Shown piece after piece: positions 30,349 through 38,580 of a stretch of 64,000 nt of DNA. This DNA is from Paraburkholderia bannensis. Lineage in GTDB: Bacteria; Pseudomonadota; Gammaproteobacteria; Burkholderiales; Burkholderiaceae. The position numbers and the translations under genes are program-made. The stretch spans positions 97,231 through 161,230 of the forward strand of contig NZ_JACHBW010000017.1 in the NCBI RefSeq assembly GCF_014200455.1, in the 5' to 3' direction. The first letter of the stretch is position 1. Each line of letters opens with the position of its first letter. The notes under the pieces are model-generated. The model was given only the letters and a program-made list of their open reading frames with translations. It did not search any database and had not been told where the DNA came from.

Positions 30349-31241
30349 CGCTTCTCCTGCGCCCAATCCAGCGTCTGTATCGCGCCATCGACCGAGAGCA
30401 CCACGCGCGCCGGCGTCACCTGAAGCACGCGCGCGCCGACGATCGTCGCGCCAGCCTGTACTGCCGTCGTGCCCTCGGCTGTCTCGATAAGCGCGACGGC
30501 GCGTCCGCGCTCTGCCAGCGTGCCCGCAAGGCGCAGCGCGCCGTCGCCCTTCTCACCTGGACTGCTTCCGGAACGCTCCGAAAATGGATCGACGGATTTG
30601 CCGGTCTCGTTTGCATCACCCGCAAACGCAACGGCGGGCAAGCCGTCGAACACCTGCAATTGCGCCGAAACCGCGAGACCGCTTGCGCTGCGCCGCAGTG
30701 AAAGCGCCATCGGCACCGCGAGCTCGGGCAGCTCTGCGAGACCGTCGAGGAAGCCTCTGAGCTGCGCGAAGCTGCCTTGCGCCACGAGCCTGGTGGCGCG
30801 AAATGCTTGTGCCTTCCCGGCGTCCGGCGTCACGGGCTCAAGCGCGATCAGGGCGAGACCGGCCTGCGCGGCGAGTTGCGAGACATTGCGCATGTCAGAG
30901 GCGGCGCTGCCCTTATGCGGGCGCTGCGGCCAGTCGCGCGCGTCGATGCGCAAGGCTGGCAGGCGCGCCAGCGTCTGCCGCGCCGCGACCTGCCGAGCCT
31001 GGGCGTCGGCCAGTGCGACGTGCGCGGTCTGGGCCCCGCCCACATCCGCAGCGATGTACGCAATGGCCGTCAGCACCGCTGCCAGACAGCCCAGCGTGAG
31101 CGCCACGACAGCGCGCCGCCGCGTGCTCCACGCATGCAGAGGCCGCCAGCCGTGCAGCAGCGCCGCCCTCACTTCGCCAAGGGGCGCGCGGGAGAAAGGT
31201 GGCTCGCTCATGCGCGGCACATCTGAACTCAAATCGCTCAT
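30345..31241 (-). CDS. PilO/PilP-like fusion protein of type IV pilus assembly
   Basis: 298 residues occupying the place of both pilO and pilP. Residues about 45-70 form a membrane helix (VALTLGCLAAVLTAIAYIAA), followed by a periplasmic coil and alpha/beta part like PilO (FRATRLVAQGSFAQLRGFLD, ELPELAVPMALSLRR). After a Ser/Gly linker (about 210-228) the last 65 residues (GALRLAGTLAERGRAVALI, AGATIVGARVLQVTPARVVL) match the beta domain of PilP in pattern: LxGTL..G..WALI..G....V..G..IG....V. It overlaps pilN and pilQ by four bases each, so no separate pilP exists. No lipobox is present for the PilP part. Fusion is inference from pattern and context. Confidence 0.75.
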   Translation of the reverse strand: MSDLSSDVPRMSEPPFSRAPLGEVRAALLHGWRPLHAWSTRRRAVVALTLGCLAAVLTAIAYIAADVGGAQTAHVALADAQARQVAARQTLARLPALRIDARDWPQRPHKGSAASDMRNVSQLAAQAGLALIALEPVTPDAGKAQAFRATRLVAQGSFAQLRGFLDGLAELPELAVPMALSLRRSASGLAVSAQLQVFDGLPAVAFAGDANETGKSVDPFSERSGSSPGEKGDGALRLAGTLAERGRAVALIETAEGTTAVQAGATIVGARVLQVTPARVVLSVDGAIQTLDWAQEKR

Positions 31242-31900
31242 TTCGCCTCCTTCACGCCGATGCTGCGAGCTGCATTCGTCGTGTTCTGCCCGCTCAGCGC
31301 CGCGCCCTTCCAGACGAGTCGAGCAGCGATATGGATCGGTGCGCCGCCTGCCGCAGCGCTCGACGTGATACGGGTCTGCCTGGTTTGCGCTTCGCGCTTG
31401 AGCTCACGCACGTTGACGGCCTCGATGTCCCGCAGCGCATGCAGGCGTTCGAGCCACGCCGCCGCAGCCGCTTCATCGGCGGCGCTGGCCTGCAGCTCGG
31501 TTTCGTCGGCGTGCTGTATGAGTTGATCGAGCACCACGCCTTCCGTGCGAACGCGGGCAAGCGCGTCGATCAGCGCGAAAAAATGGCTGAGCGGCTGCGC
31601 CTTTTGCTGCGCCTCGCGCCACGCGGCGTGACGCTCATCGGCTTCGCGCGCGAGCCTGCGCGCCTCGCGCAGCGGCGTACCCCACTGTGCGAGTTGCTGC
31701 TCGATTTGCGCGCGCCGCGCATCGGCCTGAGTTCGCTCGAACGCCTGCCAGCCCGCGGCGGCGGCGCCCAGCGCCGCGCCGATCAGCAGCGCGGCCAGCC
31801 ATTCGAGCGCGCGCCGTCTGCGCAACCGTCGTGCAGCGGCAAGCCGCCACGGCAATAGATTGAATCCGTCCCACGCGAAGACCTTCGCAGGCGCACTCAT
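31238..31900 (-). CDS. pilN: PilN-like type IV pilus assembly protein
   Basis: Inner-membrane alignment-complex protein. The 220-residue product has the short cytoplasmic PilM-binding motif (GFNLLPWRLAAARRLRRRRA, a variant of INLLPWR), one membrane helix at about residues 33-50, a long coiled coil rich in Ala, Arg and Gln, and a C-terminal alpha/beta part. It overlaps pilM and the pilO/P-like gene by four bases on each side. Sequence is diverged from the Pseudomonas form, but motif, topology and location agree. Confidence 0.85.
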   Translation of the reverse strand: MSAPAKVFAWDGFNLLPWRLAAARRLRRRRALEWLAALLIGAALGAAAAGWQAFERTQADARRAQIEQQLAQWGTPLREARRLAREADERHAAWREAQQKAQPLSHFFALIDALARVRTEGVVLDQLIQHADETELQASAADEAAAAAWLERLHALRDIEAVNVRELKREAQTRQTRITSSAAAGGAPIHIAARLVWKGAALSGQNTTNAARSIGVKEAK

Positions 31901-32916
31901 TCGTGCACCCCGCGCATCGCAAGCCCGAATGCCACCGCGCAGGCGGGGTCGTGCAGCAGTTGAGCGTCGAGCGGGAAATCAGCATCGGCGAGCGGCGCGC
32001 ATTCGAACGGCAGCACTGGGCAGCCAAGCACATCGCCGATATCGGCTATCGAAAAATGCACGCCCTGAAGCAAGCCCACGTCGCCAGCCACAATGGCGCA
32101 GCCGGTCTGCTCGCTACCCGCCAGATCGCGCAGCGCCTCGACCAGGTCGGCGTGCTCCAGCGCCGGGAAATGCATGGTGCGCGCGATGCTGTCGTCGGCC
32201 ACGAACCAGCCGTGCACGCCGTCAGCGCCCACCCAGAGCGCGGCCCATGGCTCGTGCGGCGGCAACTCGAAGGCGGCGGCGTGGCGCATCGCGCGCAGCG
32301 CAGCGTGGGCTTCGTCGTCCATCACGCACAGCGCCACGCCCGCCATCGCCGCACACTCGATGCGCGACTCCAGATAGGCGCGCGCGGTGGCCGCAATCAT
32401 CACCTTCGCTTCGTGCGTACTGGCGACGCCGCAGTCCATGGCAAGCGGACCGACGCGCCAGTCCACGGAAAGCTCATGGCGCTCGATGCCGGCCACGCGC
32501 TCGGCTTCGGCCAGCACGAGCGGCTCCAGTTCGGTGAAGAGGCCCGAGACGTCGGCCACGAAGGGGGCGCCGGCGATGCCGGGTGGCCGGGGCGATAAGC
32601 GCGCCAGCGGCACCGACGCCATCAACGTGGCCCCCGTGGGCAGCGCCATCGCGCAGCGCAGCGCTGCTTCGGCGCAGGCGCGCGGCATCGCGCCGAATGC
32701 CGCCTGCAACGCCGTCACCAGCGCGGCGCGATCGACGATCTCCGCTCCCGCGAGTGCCTCGCGCGCCAGCGGCACGCGCCCGAGCCATTCGATGCGCAGC
32801 GGGCCGCCGCCGAACACGCGCTGACTCAGCACGACCAGCGTGACGCCCCGTGCGTGCACATCGACGCCCGCCGCGTAACGGCGCGCCCCCAACAATAGCG
32901 GATTGAGCAGGCCCAT
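31897..32916 (-). CDS. pilM: PilM-like cytoplasmic pilus assembly ATPase-fold protein
   Basis: Actin-like cytoplasmic protein that binds the PilN N-terminus. The 339-residue product opens with MGLLNPLLLGARRYAAGVDV, where other PilM proteins have the phosphate-1 loop after the first strand, and has the expected alternating pattern (RCAMALPTGATLMASVPL, AALWVGADGVHGWFVADD). Motifs are weak, so the call rests heavily on operon position ahead of pilN, the pilO/P-like gene and pilQ. First gene of the operon, divergent from mrcA; a perfect 10-bp inverted repeat lies 22 bp upstream. Confidence 0.82.
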   Translation of the reverse strand: MGLLNPLLLGARRYAAGVDVHARGVTLVVLSQRVFGGGPLRIEWLGRVPLAREALAGAEIVDRAALVTALQAAFGAMPRACAEAALRCAMALPTGATLMASVPLARLSPRPPGIAGAPFVADVSGLFTELEPLVLAEAERVAGIERHELSVDWRVGPLAMDCGVASTHEAKVMIAATARAYLESRIECAAMAGVALCVMDDEAHAALRAMRHAAAFELPPHEPWAALWVGADGVHGWFVADDSIARTMHFPALEHADLVEALRDLAGSEQTGCAIVAGDVGLLQGVHFSIADIGDVLGCPVLPFECAPLADADFPLDAQLLHDPACAVAFGLAMRGVHE

Positions 32917-32937
32917 CGCCTTCCTCCCTCATGCGTG

Positions 32938-32960
32938 GCGCCGCGAACGATTCGCGGCGC
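32938..32960. repeat. Perfect inverted repeat upstream of pilM
   Basis: GCGCCGCGAA-CGA-TTCGCGGCGC, a 10-bp perfect palindrome with a 3-base centre, starts 22 bp upstream of the pilM ATG in the 304-bp pilM/mrcA divergent region. It could be a repressor operator or a hairpin in the pil leader. The rest of the region holds the mrcA -10 box and nothing else I can support. Confidence 0.75.
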
Positions 32961-33188
32961 GCCCTGGGAGAAATTGTGCGAAGCGGCGCCATTGCCGAAC
33001 ACTCGGCCAGATGGCCAATCTTTGCGCCCGGCTCGTGCCCTCGGCCTTCTCGCGCATTCGAGACACAGCTAGAGTGCGTCTATATCCCAATCCCAGTGCC
33101 TTCGCAGTCCCCACGCACCGCCTGCCCCACACGCCGCGTCCGGCTTTCCAATGCGTAAGCGTTCCGAAAGCACGCGAGGGCGGGCGGC

Positions 33189-33194
33189 TATAAT
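33189..33194 (+). promoter_or_regulatory. -10 box of the mrcA promoter
   Basis: Perfect TATAAT 26 bp upstream of the mrcA ATG. The sequence 17 bp upstream (GAAAGC) is a poor -35, so an activator or extended contacts may be needed. A start site near 33201 would give a leader of about 20 nt. Confidence 0.55.
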
Positions 33195-33220
33195 CGCGGG
33201 ACTGTTTTTTCGGTGTCCGT

Positions 33221-35674
33221 ATGCAAGAAGCCCCGCCGCCCTCGTCCGTTCCGCCGTCCACGCCGCCCGAACCCACCGCGCCGAAGAAGCGCCGCCGGCC
33301 CTGGTGGGCGCGGCTGCTGATCGGCTTCTTCGTATTGATCATGGGCGCCGTCGCCAGCGTGGCGCTGGTGCTGGGCTATGCGTTGATCGTCGCCACGCCC
33401 AATCTGCCCTCGCTCGACGCGCTCACGGATTACCGCCCCAAGGTGCCGCTGCGCATCTACACGCGCGACCACGTGCTGATCGGCGAATTCGGCGAGGAGC
33501 GGCGCGATATCGTTCATTTCCAGGACGTGCCGGGCAATCTCAAGAATGCGATTCTCGCGATCGAGGACGCGCGCTTCTATGAGCACGGCGGCGTCGATCT
33601 CACCGGCATCGCGCGCGCGGGCATCGTCGCGCTGACCAACGGCCACGCGTCGCAGGGCGCGAGCACGATCACCATGCAGGTCGCGCGCAACTTCTTCCTG
33701 TCGAGCGAAAAGACCTACACGCGCAAGGTCTACGAGATGCTGCTCGCCTACAAGATCGAGTCGAAGCTCTCGAAGGACCAGATCCTGGAGGTCTACATGA
33801 ACCAGATCTATCTGGGGCAACGCGCCTACGGCTTCGCCAGCGCAGCGCGCGTGTACTTCGGCAAGGATCTGAAGGATTTGACGCTCGCCGAATGCGCGAT
33901 GCTCGCGGGCCTGCCCAAGGCGCCATCGGCGTATAACCCGGTCGTCAATCCCAAGCGTGCCAAGGTGCGTCAGGAGTACATCCTGCAACGCATGCTGGAG
34001 CTGCACTACATCACCCAGGCACAGTACGACGAAGCCGCGGCGCAACCGCTCGTGGTCAAGGGCCAGGGCAAGGAATACAGCGTGCACGCGGAATACGTGG
34101 CCGAAATGGTGCGTCAGATGATGTACGCGCAGTACCACGAAGAAGCCTACACACGTGGGCTGAACGTGGTCACCACCATCGATTCGGCCGATCAGGACGT
34201 CGCCTACCGCGCGCTGCGCAAGGGGCTGATGGATTATGAGCGCCGTCATGGCTATCGCGGCCCCGAGGCCTTCATCGACCTGCCCAGCGACGCCGACGAC
34301 CGCGAACAGGCCATCGACGACGCCCTGCTCGAACATCCCGATAACGGCGAACTGGTCGCAGCCGTGGTCACGGCGGCGAGCCCCAGGGAAGTCCAGGCGA
34401 CTTTCATGGACGGCAACACCGCCAGCATCAACGGCGACGGCCTGCGTTTCGCGCAGTACAACCTGAGCACGCGCGCGCAGCCGAGCCAGAAGATCCGCCC
34501 CGGCGCGATCATCCGCGTGGTGCGCAACAACGACGGCGCATGGTCGATCACGCAGTTGCCGCAGATCGAGGGCGCGTTCGTTTCGGTGGTGCCGCAGGAC
34601 GGCTCGATCCGCGCGCTGGTGGGCGGCTTCGACTTCAACAAGAACAAGTTCAACCACGTCACCCAGGCGTGGCGTCAGCCGGGTTCGAGCTTCAAGCCCT
34701 TCATCTATTCGGCGTCGCTCGACAAGGGTCTCGGGCCGGCCACCATCATCAACGACGCGCCGCTGTTCTTCAGCGCCGCCGAAACCGGCGGCCAGGCGTG
34801 GGAGCCGAAGAACTACGGCGGCGGTTTCGACGGCCCGATGTCGATGCGCACCGCGCTCATGAAGTCGAAGAACCTCGTGTCGATCCGCATCCTCAACCAC
34901 ATCGGCACGAAGTACGCGCAGCAGTACATCACGCACTTCGGTTTCGATGCCGACCGCCATCCGGCCTATCTGCCAATGGCGCTGGGCGCGGGCCTCGTCA
35001 CGCCGCTGCAGATGGCGGGCGGCTATGCGGTGTTCGCCAACGGCGGCTATCGCGTCAATCCCTACCTGATCGCCGAAGTCACCGATCAGCGCGGCGCGGT
35101 GGTCGCGCAGGCGCAGCCGCTGGTGGCGGCCGAAAACGCCCCGCGCGCGATCGATCCGCGTAACGCCTACATCATGAACAGCTTGCTGCAGAGCGTGGCG
35201 CAGCGCGGCACGGGCGCAAAGTCCAACGTCCTCAAGCGCACCGATCTGGGCGGCAAGACCGGCACCACCAACGATTCGCGCGACGCCTGGTTCGCGGGCT
35301 ACCAGCACACGCTCGCGGCCATCGCGTGGATCGGCTACGACAATCCGCGCAGCCTGGGCGACAAGGAAACCGGCGGCGGCCTCGCCCTGCCCGTGTGGAT
35401 CGAATACATGCAGAAGGCGCTCAACGGCGTGCCCGACTACAAGATGCCGATGCCCGACGGCATCGTCACCCTCGGCGACGAACTCTATTACGCCGACGCC
35501 ACGCCTGGACGCGGCTTCGTCTCGACGGTCGGCATCAGCCAGGCGGCGCTGGAGGCGGCCGCCAGCGGCGGATCGGCTTCGGGCGGCGAAGGCGATGCAG
35601 GCGCGGCGCCCGCGCCGGAGCAGGTCAACGCCAAGGAGAAGGAAGACATCATGAATCTGTTCCGCGGGCACTGA
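33221..35674 (+). CDS. mrcA: Penicillin-binding protein 1A (class A, bifunctional)
   Basis: Polymerises and cross-links peptidoglycan. The 817 residues comprise a Pro-rich cytoplasmic tail, a membrane helix (about 31-58), a GT51 glycosyltransferase domain (catalytic Glu115 in AILAIEDARFYEHGG; GASTITMQVARNFFLS; KILEVYMNQIYLGQ-type motif as QILEVYMNQIYLGQ), an OB-like insert and a transpeptidase domain with SSFK (Ser about 489), SKN and KTGTT (Lys about 679). The C-terminal tail is Gly/Ala-rich. Transcribed divergently from pilMNQ, a usual betaproteobacterial arrangement. Confidence 0.98.
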   Translation: MQEAPPPSSVPPSTPPEPTAPKKRRRPWWARLLIGFFVLIMGAVASVALVLGYALIVATPNLPSLDALTDYRPKVPLRIYTRDHVLIGEFGEERRDIVHFQDVPGNLKNAILAIEDARFYEHGGVDLTGIARAGIVALTNGHASQGASTITMQVARNFFLSSEKTYTRKVYEMLLAYKIESKLSKDQILEVYMNQIYLGQRAYGFASAARVYFGKDLKDLTLAECAMLAGLPKAPSAYNPVVNPKRAKVRQEYILQRMLELHYITQAQYDEAAAQPLVVKGQGKEYSVHAEYVAEMVRQMMYAQYHEEAYTRGLNVVTTIDSADQDVAYRALRKGLMDYERRHGYRGPEAFIDLPSDADDREQAIDDALLEHPDNGELVAAVVTAASPREVQATFMDGNTASINGDGLRFAQYNLSTRAQPSQKIRPGAIIRVVRNNDGAWSITQLPQIEGAFVSVVPQDGSIRALVGGFDFNKNKFNHVTQAWRQPGSSFKPFIYSASLDKGLGPATIINDAPLFFSAAETGGQAWEPKNYGGGFDGPMSMRTALMKSKNLVSIRILNHIGTKYAQQYITHFGFDADRHPAYLPMALGAGLVTPLQMAGGYAVFANGGYRVNPYLIAEVTDQRGAVVAQAQPLVAAENAPRAIDPRNAYIMNSLLQSVAQRGTGAKSNVLKRTDLGGKTGTTNDSRDAWFAGYQHTLAAIAWIGYDNPRSLGDKETGGGLALPVWIEYMQKALNGVPDYKMPMPDGIVTLGDELYYADATPGRGFVSTVGISQAALEAAASGGSASGGEGDAGAAPAPEQVNAKEKEDIMNLFRGH

Positions 35675-35716
35675 ATCCCTCCCGCTTGAAACACGCAACA
35701 CGCACCACGCAGAAAC

Positions 35717-35751
35717 GAAAAACGGGCGCCCAGAAGAGGTGCCCGTTTTTT
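35717..35751 (+). terminator. Terminator between convergent mrcA and cyaY
   Basis: AAAAACGGGC...GCCCGTTTTTT forms a stem with an internal hairpin-capable loop and a T6 tract on the plus strand; A residues on the left give a T tract for the minus strand too, so it can serve both genes. Confidence 0.85.
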
Positions 35752-35797
35752 CATCGACGCGATCAGTGCGCCTGTCAGTGCGCCAATCAGTGCGCCT

Positions 35798-36115
35798 TTA
35801 CGGCTTGAACGTCACCGGCTCGCCCGCCTGCTCCGTCGAGTACGCGGTGAGCGCGGAGAAAAACTCGGTGCCCGTGCGCGTGTCGAGCCATTGACCGTCG
35901 ATGAAGCGGTAATGGAAACCGCCTGCTTTGGCGGCGATCCAGATCTCTTTCATCGGCGGCTGAAGATTGACGATGATCTTCGTACGATTCTCGAATTCGA
36001 GTGTCAGAACATTGCCGCTGCGTTCGAGTTCGATGTCGGCATCGGCCTCGTCCACAGCGCGTTCCACCGCCGCCAGCACGGCCTCCGCGCGGCTCAGGTA
36101 GTCACTATCTGCCAT
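35798..36115 (-). CDS. cyaY: CyaY, bacterial frataxin
   Basis: Iron-binding regulator of iron-sulfur cluster assembly. I start it at the ATG at 36115 (MADSDYLSRAEAVLAAVERA), preceded by GTGGAG; this gives 105 residues. It has the acidic first helix (VDEADADIE), LTLEFENRTKIIVNLQPP, the core strand motif KEIWIAAKAGGFHYRFIDGQ and W.D.RTG.EFF, all frataxin hallmarks. Divergent from lptM with 35 bp between start codons. Confidence 0.97.
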   Translation of the reverse strand: MADSDYLSRAEAVLAAVERAVDEADADIELERSGNVLTLEFENRTKIIVNLQPPMKEIWIAAKAGGFHYRFIDGQWLDTRTGTEFFSALTAYSTEQAGEPVTFKP

Positions 36116-36150
36116 GCTAAACTCCACCAGTTAATCAATCAGGGACAATT

Positions 36151-36486
36151 ATGCGTGTCAATTCCCGGATGCGCGCACGGGCATCCCGCGTTTCGACGTC
36201 CGCCGCGATTCTAGCCGCTTTCGCGCTTGGCGCAGTGTCGCTCACGGGTTGCGGCCAGAAGGGCCCGCTCTACATGCCGAACGTGCCGCCGATGCCGCAG
36301 AAGCCCAATTTCGAGACCCAGCCCGCGCCCGACGATCAGGCACGCGCCGCCTCGGACGCGCAGGTGGGCACGATTCCCGACACCTCGGGCACGCCGCTCT
36401 CGCTGTCCCCGGACCCCGAACTGAACTCCGTACCGGCATCGGCCGCCAGCGCAACGCCGGCTTCCGCTGCCGCGCCGGCGCAGTGA
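36151..36486 (+). CDS. lptM: LptM-like small lipoprotein (YifL family)
   Basis: Small outer-membrane lipoprotein. The 111-residue product has a signal peptide with lipobox LTGC (Cys34) followed at once by GQKGPLYMP, the signature of the LptM/YifL family that assists disulfide maturation of the LptD/LptE LPS translocon. The remainder is Pro/Ala/Ser-rich and disordered-looking. As in many proteobacteria it lies between cyaY and lysA, 51 bp ahead of lysA on the same strand. Confidence 0.9.
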   Translation: MRVNSRMRARASRVSTSAAILAAFALGAVSLTGCGQKGPLYMPNVPPMPQKPNFETQPAPDDQARAASDAQVGTIPDTSGTPLSLSPDPELNSVPASAASATPASAAAPAQ

Positions 36487-36537
36487 GCGCCGCAGCAAGC
36501 GCTTGCTGAGCCCCAACATCCGCAACCCGATCTCCGC

Positions 36538-37809
36538 ATGACCCAGCCCGCTTTCCACCGCGTCGACGGCCAGTTGTTCGTCGAAGGCGTCCCCGCCGCC
36601 GATCTCGCCGCGCAGTACGGCACGCCGCTCTACGTCTACTCGCGCGCCGCGCTCACGGGCACCTGGCACGCCTACGCCTACGCCTGCGCGGGCCGCCGCG
36701 CCACCGTGCACGTCGCGGTCAAGGCGAACAGCAATCTTGCCGTGCTCAACGTGTTCGCGCGCGAAGGCGCGGGCTTCGACATCGTCTCGGGCGGCGAACT
36801 CGCGCGCGTGCTGGCAGCGGGCGGCAAAGCGCAAAACACGGTGTTCTCGGGCGTGGGCAAGCATGCCGACGAAATGAAAACCGCGCTCGAAGCGGGCGTG
36901 AAGTGCTTCAACGTCGAATCGATTCCCGAACTCGACCGCCTGAACGCCGTCGCGGGCGCGCTCGGCAAGAAGGCGCCGGTGTCCCTGCGCGTGAATCCGG
37001 ATGTGGACGCCAAAACGCACCCGTACATTTCCACCGGCCTGAAGTCGAACAAGTTCGGCATCGCGTTTGAAGACGCGCGCGCGACTTACCGCGCGGCGGC
37101 GGCCATGCCGAATCTGCACGTCGTGGGCATCGATTGCCATATCGGCTCGCAGATCACCGAAGTCGCGCCGTATCTCGACGCCATCGACAAGTTGCTCGAA
37201 CTCGTCGACCAGATCGAAGCGGACGGCATCGCGATTCATCACGTCGATGTGGGCGGCGGCCTGGGCATTCGCTACGACGACGAAACGCCGCCGGATATCG
37301 GCGCGTTCGTGCGTACCGTGCTGGACCGCATCGAGGCGCATGGCGCGAAGACCGGCAAGTCGCGCGAAGTCTGGTTCGAGCCGGGCCGCTCGCTGGTCGG
37401 CAACGCGGGCATTCTGCTCACCACGGTCGAATTCCTGAAGCCGGGCGCGGAAAAGAACTTCGCCATCGTCGATGCGGCGATGAACGATCTGGCGCGTCCC
37501 GCGATGTACGAGGCGTATCACGCGATCGAAGCCGTCGCGCCGCGCGCGGACGAGGCCAGGACGTGGGATATCGTCGGCCCGGTATGCGAGAGCGGCGACT
37601 GGCTGGGCCGCGACCGCACGCTCGCGATCGAAGCGGGCGACGTGCTGGCGATCCGCTCGGCGGGCGCCTACGGTTTCACGATGAGCTCGAACTACAACAC
37701 GCGCCCGCGCGCGGCGGAGTTGCTGGTCGACGGCACGCGCGTACACGTCGCGCGTGAGCGCGAAACCGTGCAGCAACTTCTGGCGGGCGAACATCTGCTG
37801 CCGGATTGA
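36538..37809 (+). CDS. lysA: Diaminopimelate decarboxylase
   Basis: PLP enzyme for the last step of lysine biosynthesis. The 423 residues show the alanine-racemase-fold barrel with the PLP lysine in HVAVKANSNLAVLN, GAGFDIVSGGEL, the HVDVGGGLGI and EPGRSLVGNAG phosphate-binding segments, and the second-domain motif CESGDWLGRDR containing the partner cysteine. Full length and complete. Co-directional with lptM. Confidence 0.98.
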   Translation: MTQPAFHRVDGQLFVEGVPAADLAAQYGTPLYVYSRAALTGTWHAYAYACAGRRATVHVAVKANSNLAVLNVFAREGAGFDIVSGGELARVLAAGGKAQNTVFSGVGKHADEMKTALEAGVKCFNVESIPELDRLNAVAGALGKKAPVSLRVNPDVDAKTHPYISTGLKSNKFGIAFEDARATYRAAAAMPNLHVVGIDCHIGSQITEVAPYLDAIDKLLELVDQIEADGIAIHHVDVGGGLGIRYDDETPPDIGAFVRTVLDRIEAHGAKTGKSREVWFEPGRSLVGNAGILLTTVEFLKPGAEKNFAIVDAAMNDLARPAMYEAYHAIEAVAPRADEARTWDIVGPVCESGDWLGRDRTLAIEAGDVLAIRSAGAYGFTMSSNYNTRPRAAELLVDGTRVHVARERETVQQLLAGEHLLPD

Positions 37810-37828
37810 GCGTTTGCGCCACGCCATG

Positions 37829-37860
37829 AAAAAGCGACGCCCTGAGCGTCGCTTTTTTTA
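37829..37860 (+). terminator. Terminator between convergent lysA and msrQ
   Basis: AAAAAGCGACGC-cctga-GCGTCGCTTTTTTT: perfect 10-bp stem, 5-nt loop and T tract on both strands, so it serves both lysA and msrQ. Confidence 0.92.
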
Positions 37861-37872
37861 TCGGATGAAACT

Positions 37873-38547
37873 TCAGCTCGCCTGTCGCGCCTTGATCCGC
37901 GCCATCAGCCAGACGGCCAGCCGCCAGCCGAGCAGCGCCAGCATGATCGCGCCATAGATCTTCGGCAGCACCAGATCGTGCTTGCCCGCCTTCATCCACC
38001 AGAAATGCAGGATCGCCAGCACGCCGATCGCGTAGATCAGTCGATGCAAGGACTGCCAGCGGCGGCCGAGCTTGCGCACCATCGCTTTGGTCGACGTCGC
38101 GGCAAGCGGAACCAGCAGCACGAAAGCCGCAAAACCCACCGTGATGAAAGGCCGCTTGCCGACATCCTTGAGCATCGCGGCCACGTCGAACCACTTGTCG
38201 AACCAGATGTAGGTGGTGAAGTGCAAGGCCGCGTAGAAGAACGCGTAGAGGCCCAGCATGCGCCGAAATCGCAGCAGCGCGTTCCAGCCCGTGAGCCGGC
38301 GCAGCGGCGTGACCGCCAGCGTGATGCACAGGAACACGAGCGTCCATAGACCCGTCGAGCGCGTGATGAACTCGATCGGATTCGCGCCCAGCCGGTCCGT
38401 GACGCCAAAGAACACGATGCGCGCGAGCGGATACCACGCCGCGACGAACACCGCGACTTTCGCCCAGCGCTGCCAGCGCGGCCCAGTGGTCGCGGCAGCC
38501 GCCTGAGGGCGTCTGGCCGTGCGTGCAGGTGTGGTCGTCGTTTCCAT
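37873..38547 (-). CDS. msrQ: MsrQ, haem-binding membrane subunit of the periplasmic Met-sulfoxide reductase
   Basis: Integral-membrane b-type cytochrome that feeds electrons from the respiratory chain to MsrP (former name YedZ). The 224-residue protein has six predicted helices and the family features STGLWTLVFLCITLAVTPL, RRMLGLYAFFYAALHFTTYI and RRWQSLHRLIYAIGVLAILH, whose histidines are the likely haem ligands. Start at 38547 follows GGGAG. It lies 33 bp downstream of msrP. Confidence 0.96.
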   Translation of the reverse strand: METTTTPARTARRPQAAAATTGPRWQRWAKVAVFVAAWYPLARIVFFGVTDRLGANPIEFITRSTGLWTLVFLCITLAVTPLRRLTGWNALLRFRRMLGLYAFFYAALHFTTYIWFDKWFDVAAMLKDVGKRPFITVGFAAFVLLVPLAATSTKAMVRKLGRRWQSLHRLIYAIGVLAILHFWWMKAGKHDLVLPKIYGAIMLALLGWRLAVWLMARIKARQAS

Positions 38548-38580
38548 CGTCTTGCTCCCTTTGCGTCCTCTCGAACTCCG

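Noticed and set aside
33188..35701. An 837-codon open frame antisense to mrcA.
   Set aside because: Same codon-bias shadow; mrcA has all penicillin-binding-protein motifs.
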